From positions 1 through 11,616 of the forward strand of contig DAOVNC010000068.1 in the NCBI GenBank assembly GCA_030630445.1: DNA of 11,616 bases. The letters run 5' to 3'. Position numbers and translations under genes: made by a program. Source of the DNA: Kiritimatiellales bacterium. Lineage in GTDB: Bacteria > Verrucomicrobiota > Kiritimatiellia > Kiritimatiellales > Pontiellaceae. Below are positions 6,477 through 11,616 of this stretch, piece after piece (the stretch's first letter is position 1; each line of letters starts with the position of its first letter). The notes beneath the pieces are model-generated. The model did no database searches, was not told the DNA's origin, and worked only from the letters and a program-made list of their open reading frames with translations.

Positions 6477-6501
6477 TGGGGTAAGCCCGTACATTGTAGC
6501 A

Positions 6502-6536
6502 TTTTCCAATGTCTGGAACTTCCAGACACTGGAAAA
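6502..6536. terminator. Long hairpin downstream of the malic enzyme gene (terminator or dispersed repeat)
   Basis: Two 17-base arms, TTTTCCAATGTCTGGAA and TTCCAGACACTGGAAAA, surround a single C and pair with only one mismatch. The hairpin is 9 bp past the stop of the malic enzyme gene, so it would end that transcript, yet no T-run follows the stem on either strand. From memory, similar TTCCAATGTCTGGAA hairpins recur between genes in Kiritimatiellota and related genomes, so it may be one copy of a dispersed family. Only this copy is seen in the window. Confidence 0.6.
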
Positions 6537-6545
6537 CCGGAACCA

Positions 6546-8003
6546 TCAACCCACCTGCGCAATCGCTTTTTCGAGGGCTTCTTCGAGCATTTCGGTGGTG
6601 GGCTCTTTGATGTATTTTTCGTCGATGAGGTGCTGGGTGAGGTCGCGCGCTTCGGCAATGTCCTGCTTGGCTTGGGCGTAGACCTCGTCGCCGGTCATGG
6701 AAACGCGGGCGACGCCTTCTTCCTGCGCTTGCATGGCGACGGCGCGGGCGACATTGCGGAAGGTTTCGATTTCGTCCATGTTGGGGCAGATATAGTCGGG
6801 GGTGAGTCCGTTCTTTTGGGCGGTTTCGGCAATGGCGTACGCAGCGGCAATGGCCATTTTATCGGTGATTTTTCGCGCCTTAACAAGCAACGCACCTTTG
6901 AGCAGGCCGGGGAAGCAGAGCGAGTTGTTGACCTGGTTGGGGAAGTCGCCGCGTCCGGTGGCGACAATGTAGGCCCCGGCTTCCTTGGCGGCGTAGGGAT
7001 AGATTTCCGGCACGGGGTTGGCGCAGACGAAGACGATGGCTTTGTCGGCCATCTTTTCGATCCACTCCTTTTTGACGGTGTCGGGGCCGGGGCGGGAGAG
7101 GGCGATGAGCACGTCGGCGTCGACCATGGCCTCTGCGATGGTGTTGACCTTGCCGGGGTTGGTGCGTTGGCATAGATCCCACTTTTTGTAGAAGGCTTTG
7201 TCGGCCTCGATATCGGCGCGGTCGGTGTGAAGCCCGCCCTTGGAGTCGCACACGACCATTTTTTGCGGGTCGCCGCCGGCCTGGATGATGAGGCTGGCGA
7301 TGGTGGTGTTGGATGCTCCCGCGCCGAGCATGGCGATTTTAACGGCACCCATTTCCTTGCCGGCCACCTTGACGGCGTTGATGAGTCCGGCGAGGGTGAC
7401 GCAGCCGGTGCCCTGGGCGTCATCGTGCCAAACGGGGATGTCGCACGCGTCACGCAGGGTATCGAGCACTTCGAAACAGTTGGGCTGGGCAATGTCTTCA
7501 AGGTTGACCGCACCAACGCAGGGTTGAAGCATTTTGACGAAGTCGATGATTTTCTTCGGATCGTGTTCTCCTTGCTCGTTGCGGGAGTCGATGCACAATG
7601 CGATGGCATCCACGCCTCCGAGATATTTCATGAGGAAGGCCTTGCCTTCCATCACGCCGAGGCCGCCGGAGGGGCCGCAGTCGCCGTCGCCCAATACGCG
7701 GGTGGAATCGGAAACAACGGCGACGAGGTTGCCGCGGTTGGAAAGCTCGAACGAGGAGTCGGGGTTGTCGCGGATGGTGGTCGAAACCTTGGAGACGCCG
7801 GGCGTGTACCAGACGTTGAACCAGTTGAAGCCGTATAGCCCGGCCTTCGGAATGGTTTGCATCTTGCCTCCGTAGAAGCGGTGCATGGTGTCGGCGACTT
7901 CTTTAAGGAAGAGGGTTTTTCCTTCTGCGATTTGCTCCTTTGAAAATTCGGCAGGGAAGAGTTCATCGAGGTTTTCAAGCTTCAGGTTGTCGATCTTGGC
8001 CAT
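6546..8003 (-). CDS. Malic enzyme (NAD(P)-dependent oxaloacetate-decarboxylating malate dehydrogenase)
   Basis: A 485-residue cytoplasmic enzyme that converts malate to pyruvate, CO2 and reduced nicotinamide. The N-terminal malic domain shows Y66 in VWYTPGV, K121 in VMEGKA, the metal ligands E169-D170 (NLEDI) and D194-D195 (WHDDAQGTG). The NAD-binding domain opens with LGAGASNTT (226-234) and includes NQVNNSLCFPGLLKGAL. The segment VSDSTRVLGDGDCGPSGG (97-114) replaces the more usual 'SDGTAVLGLGNIGP', as in a divergent branch that I recall from some anaerobes and archaea. Cofactor preference (NAD or NADP) cannot be read reliably. The frame is open to 8090, but ATG 8003 is chosen because AAGGAGAT stands 8 bases upstream and the longer N-terminus is not conserved-looking. 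A promoter is visible at 8041-8068. The gene is divergent from sdhCAB and ends at the 6502-6536 hairpin. Confidence 0.92.
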   Translation of the reverse strand: MAKIDNLKLENLDELFPAEFSKEQIAEGKTLFLKEVADTMHRFYGGKMQTIPKAGLYGFNWFNVWYTPGVSKVSTTIRDNPDSSFELSNRGNLVAVVSDSTRVLGDGDCGPSGGLGVMEGKAFLMKYLGGVDAIALCIDSRNEQGEHDPKKIIDFVKMLQPCVGAVNLEDIAQPNCFEVLDTLRDACDIPVWHDDAQGTGCVTLAGLINAVKVAGKEMGAVKIAMLGAGASNTTIASLIIQAGGDPQKMVVCDSKGGLHTDRADIEADKAFYKKWDLCQRTNPGKVNTIAEAMVDADVLIALSRPGPDTVKKEWIEKMADKAIVFVCANPVPEIYPYAAKEAGAYIVATGRGDFPNQVNNSLCFPGLLKGALLVKARKITDKMAIAAAYAIAETAQKNGLTPDYICPNMDEIETFRNVARAVAMQAQEEGVARVSMTGDEVYAQAKQDIAEARDLTQHLIDEKYIKEPTTEMLEEALEKAIAQVG

Positions 8004-8040
8004 GGGTGCATCTCCTTTTGTATTGCAGTTAATGCACTTG

Positions 8041-8068
8041 ATTATGCGCATGCTCTGCGACAAATCAA
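8041..8068 (-). promoter_or_regulatory. Putative sigma-70-type promoter of the malic enzyme gene
   Basis: On the minus strand TTGATT (8068-8063) and CATAAT (8046-8041) are separated by 16 bp, 4/6 and 5/6 matches to consensus. Transcription would start near 8034, giving a leader of about 30 bases that contains the AAGGAG ribosome-binding site. Confidence 0.5.
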
Positions 8069-8070
8069 TC

Positions 8071-8120
8071 TTGAACCACGAAGGATCCACAGATTACTCC
8101 GATTGCATGGATTATCTTCA
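8071..8120. repeat. Degenerate tandem/dispersed repeat remnant (GATT every 9 bp)
   Basis: GATT recurs at 8092, 8101 and 8110, exactly 9 bp apart, after the phrase AACCACGAAGGATCCACA (8074-8091). This resembles 'ACCACAGATTACACAGATT'-like dispersed repeats that I recall from several bacterial genomes. It lies just upstream of the malic enzyme promoter. Confidence 0.3.
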
Positions 8121-8143
8121 CCTTCCGTTTCACGGGAGGACCT

Positions 8144-8356
8144 AGCGCGGCTTCACCGCGCTTTGACCCTTCATGAATTTCCGGGGTTCAAATAGTTGAT
8201 GAGGGGGCTTGATGATCGGTCTATGCGGACATAGACTTTACTTGAAAATCAGGGAGTGGTTTGCCTCTCCAGCGGGGGAGAACCCCGTAGGTAGAAAGAA
8301 AATTGAATAAACCGGTTTGAAAATGCAGTAAATTGTTATAGGCATTCTAGCCTATA
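8144..8356 (+). promoter_or_regulatory. Hairpin-rich leader region upstream of sdhC
   Basis: Within the 387-bp gap 8004-8390, four inverted repeats follow each other before sdhC: AGCGCGG-N5-CCGCGCT (8144-8162), GTCTATG-CGGA-CATAGAC (8219-8236), CTCTCC-AGCG-GGGGAG inside GGTT/AACC (8258-8284, one G:T pair), and TATAGGC-N6-GCCTATA (8337-8356). None has a strong T-run, so they are not clear terminators. No confident promoter is seen; TTGACC at 8163-8168 is the best -35-like hexamer but lacks a good -10. A structured 5' leader or operator cluster for sdhCAB is inferred. No riboswitch class is recognised. Confidence 0.4.
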
Positions 8357-8390
8357 TGTATTGAAATAAGTGTTATTAGGGTGTTCGTAC

Positions 8391-9053
8391 ATGAATATTA
8401 AACAAACGCTTCTCTCTTCGATCGGGCAAAAGTTGTTGCTGGCAACCTCTGGACTGGTCATGTTCCTTCTCTTTCTAATCCCGCACATGGGCGGCAATAT
8501 CCTGTTCCTGTTCGGTCCGGATCTCTTCAATTCCTACGCCGCGCATTTGCACCAGCTTGTGCCGATTGTGATCGGCATCGAAGTGTTGATGTTGATTTCC
8601 ATCACGGTCCACATGATCATGGCGTTCCGCGTGGTTTTCGCGAACTGGAAGGCGCACGACAAACGATTCTCGCAAAAATCGACGGTGGAGCGGTCGCTGG
8701 CGGCGAAGCTGATGCCGGTTTCGGGCGGGATGATCTTTATCTTCATCGTGAAGCACCTGCTCGACTTTACGCTGGGGGCGGCAAAGGGGCAGGTCGACCT
8801 GCACGGGCACATGGTGAACGATGTTTACGGCATGGTATTCGAAAGATTCCAAGATCCCGTCCACGTTGTCTTCTACGTCCTGTTCATGGTGGCGGTGGGG
8901 ATGCACCTCAGCCACGCGCTGCAAAGCTCGCTGCAAACCTACGGCCTGCATGTCCCGCGCGAAGGCAGCAAGCTCAAGCTCGTCAGCACGCTCCTCGCCA
9001 TCGGCATGGCGGGCACCTTTGCCATCATCCCTGTCGTGGCATTCATTCGATAG
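8391..9053 (+). CDS. sdhC: Succinate dehydrogenase / fumarate reductase cytochrome b558 membrane subunit
   Basis: A 220-residue integral membrane protein with about five transmembrane segments (roughly 12-31, 55-80, 105-130, 155-180, 198-218). It anchors SdhAB and passes electrons between the iron-sulfur subunit and quinone. Histidines H32, H74, H122 and H172 (or nearby H158/H175) are spaced as expected for the axial ligands of two haems, as in the Bacillus and Wolinella single-subunit anchors. The C-terminal 'FYVLFMVAVGMHLSHALQSSLQTYG' (161-185) is typical of the b558 family. The ATG at 8391 is preferred over an in-frame GTG at 8370; its ribosome-binding site (TTAGGG) is weak. It is first in the sdhCAB operon; sdhA starts 19 bp after its stop. 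Confidence 0.9.
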   Translation: MNIKQTLLSSIGQKLLLATSGLVMFLLFLIPHMGGNILFLFGPDLFNSYAAHLHQLVPIVIGIEVLMLISITVHMIMAFRVVFANWKAHDKRFSQKSTVERSLAAKLMPVSGGMIFIFIVKHLLDFTLGAAKGQVDLHGHMVNDVYGMVFERFQDPVHVVFYVLFMVAVGMHLSHALQSSLQTYGLHVPREGSKLKLVSTLLAIGMAGTFAIIPVVAFIR

Positions 9054-9072
9054 TTTTTACCCGAGGAACCCC

Positions 9073-10985
<1,913 letters not shown>

Positions 10986-10986
<1 letters not shown>

Positions 10987-11616
10987 TGTCTGAAAAAATC
11001 AATGTAACACTGAAGGTCTGGCGCCAAAACCAAGGCGAAGAAGGCGGATTTAAAATCTATCAGGCGCAGGAGATCGACACCGATGCCTCGTTCCTCGAAA
11101 TGATGGATATCGTGAACGAGCAACTGACGCTCAACGGCGAGGAACCGATCGCGTTCGAGGACGATTGCCGCGAGGGCATCTGCGGGTGCTGCGGCACGCT
11201 GGTCAACGGGAAGACGCACGGCTCGCACGAGCACACCACGCTCTGCCAGTTGCACATGCGCAAGTTCAAGAACAACGACCAGATCGTCATCGAACCCTTC
11301 CGCGCCAAACCCTTCAAGGTGATCAAGGATTTGATCGTCGACCGTAGCGGGCTCGATGCCATCATTGCCGAAGGCGGCTATGTTTCCGTCAAGACCGGCA
11401 ACGCGCCGGAGGCCGCGACGACCCCGGTCAAGAAGGAGCTGGCCGAAGCGGCGATGGATGCCGCCGAGTGCATCGGCTGCGGCGCGTGCGTGGCGGCTTG
11501 CCCGAACGGCTCGGCGATGCTTTTCACGGCGGCGAAGGTAAGCCAATATGCATTATTGCCGCAGGGGCATCCCGAGCGGACGCAGCGCGCCACGAACATG
11601 GTGAACAAGATGGACG
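10986..11616 (+). CDS. sdhB: Succinate dehydrogenase / fumarate reductase iron-sulfur subunit (runs off the right edge)
   Basis: The frame opens at ATG 10986, overlapping the last base of the sdhA stop, and is open to the window end (210 codons). The plant-type ferredoxin domain binds [2Fe-2S] through C61-x4-C66-x2-C69 and C87 (CREGICGCCG...LC). The second domain has the [4Fe-4S] motif C162-IG-C165-GA-C168-VAA-C172-P (ECIGCGACVAACPNGS), followed by 'AMLFTAAKVSQYALLPQG', a hallmark of the b558-type SdhB. The later cysteines for the [3Fe-4S] cluster fall outside the window. It carries electrons from FADH2 in SdhA to the haems and quinone of SdhC. Confidence 0.95.

Noticed and set aside
6424..6480. 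Possible tRNA 3' end or att site (AATCCTGCCCCATACC looks tRNA-like)
   Set aside because: No T-loop (GTTCRA) and no matching acceptor arm or anticodon stem can be drawn on either strand.
6209..6484. A 91-residue plus-strand frame across the HD cassette promoter
   Set aside because: Overlaps the start of the small gene and its promoter, has no ribosome-binding site and no recognisable motif.
6468..7175. Gly/Val/Asp-rich 235-residue open frame opposite the malic enzyme gene
   Set aside because: Antisense shadow; the composition mirrors the malic enzyme codons.
8144..8162. Rho-independent terminator from the hairpin AGCGCGG/CCGCGCT
   Set aside because: Only three T follow the stem and no plus-strand gene ends upstream; kept only as part of the structured leader.

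Overview
The window looks like chromosomal DNA of a GC-rich anaerobic or facultative bacterium. A member of the PVC group, most likely Kiritimatiellota or a relative, is my best guess. The guess rests on gene content, not on a marker gene: an MtaB-type corrinoid methyltransferase, a PocR-AraC regulator, a three-gene sdhCAB operon with a single cytochrome b558-type anchor, a RAYT-like Y1 transposase, and an intergenic hairpin of a kind I associate with these genomes.

Layout. (1) 1-191, minus: the first 63 codons of a methanol:corrinoid methyltransferase-like (MtaB) gene. It is divergent from (2) 347-1555, plus: an AraC regulator with an N-terminal PocR ligand-binding domain, probably the local regulator. 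(3) 1584-3176, minus: a FAD-dependent dehydrogenase of the COG2509 type, convergent with the regulator. (4) 3200-4307: a compact Y1 (HUH) transposase element with about 30-bp imperfect inverted ends; its transposase reading frame is broken by one frameshift. (5) 4354-6262, minus: a markedly AT-rich two-gene cassette, consisting of a 104-residue orphan protein and an HD-domain phosphohydrolase whose core is preceded by a 39-residue lysine-rich tail. A perfect 14-bp inverted repeat lies inside the coding sequence exactly where tail meets core. (6) 6546-8003, minus: malic enzyme. (7) 8004-8390: a hairpin-rich intergenic region. (8) 8391-11616, plus: sdhC, sdhA and the 5' two-thirds or more of sdhB, cut by the window end.

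How the genes fit together. The right half is central carbon and electron metabolism: malic enzyme interconverts malate and pyruvate, and the membrane-bound succinate:quinone oxidoreductase interconverts succinate and fumarate, so the divergent pair sits on the C4-dicarboxylate branch. The left edge is C1 (methyl group) metabolism with its probable regulator. The middle (3200 to about 6480) looks acquired: a transposon beside a low-GC cassette that shares no codon style with its neighbours. The HD cassette, with its tight coupling and internal hairpin, is the most likely place for an undescribed system; a nucleotide-targeting defence or toxin-like role is only a hypothesis.
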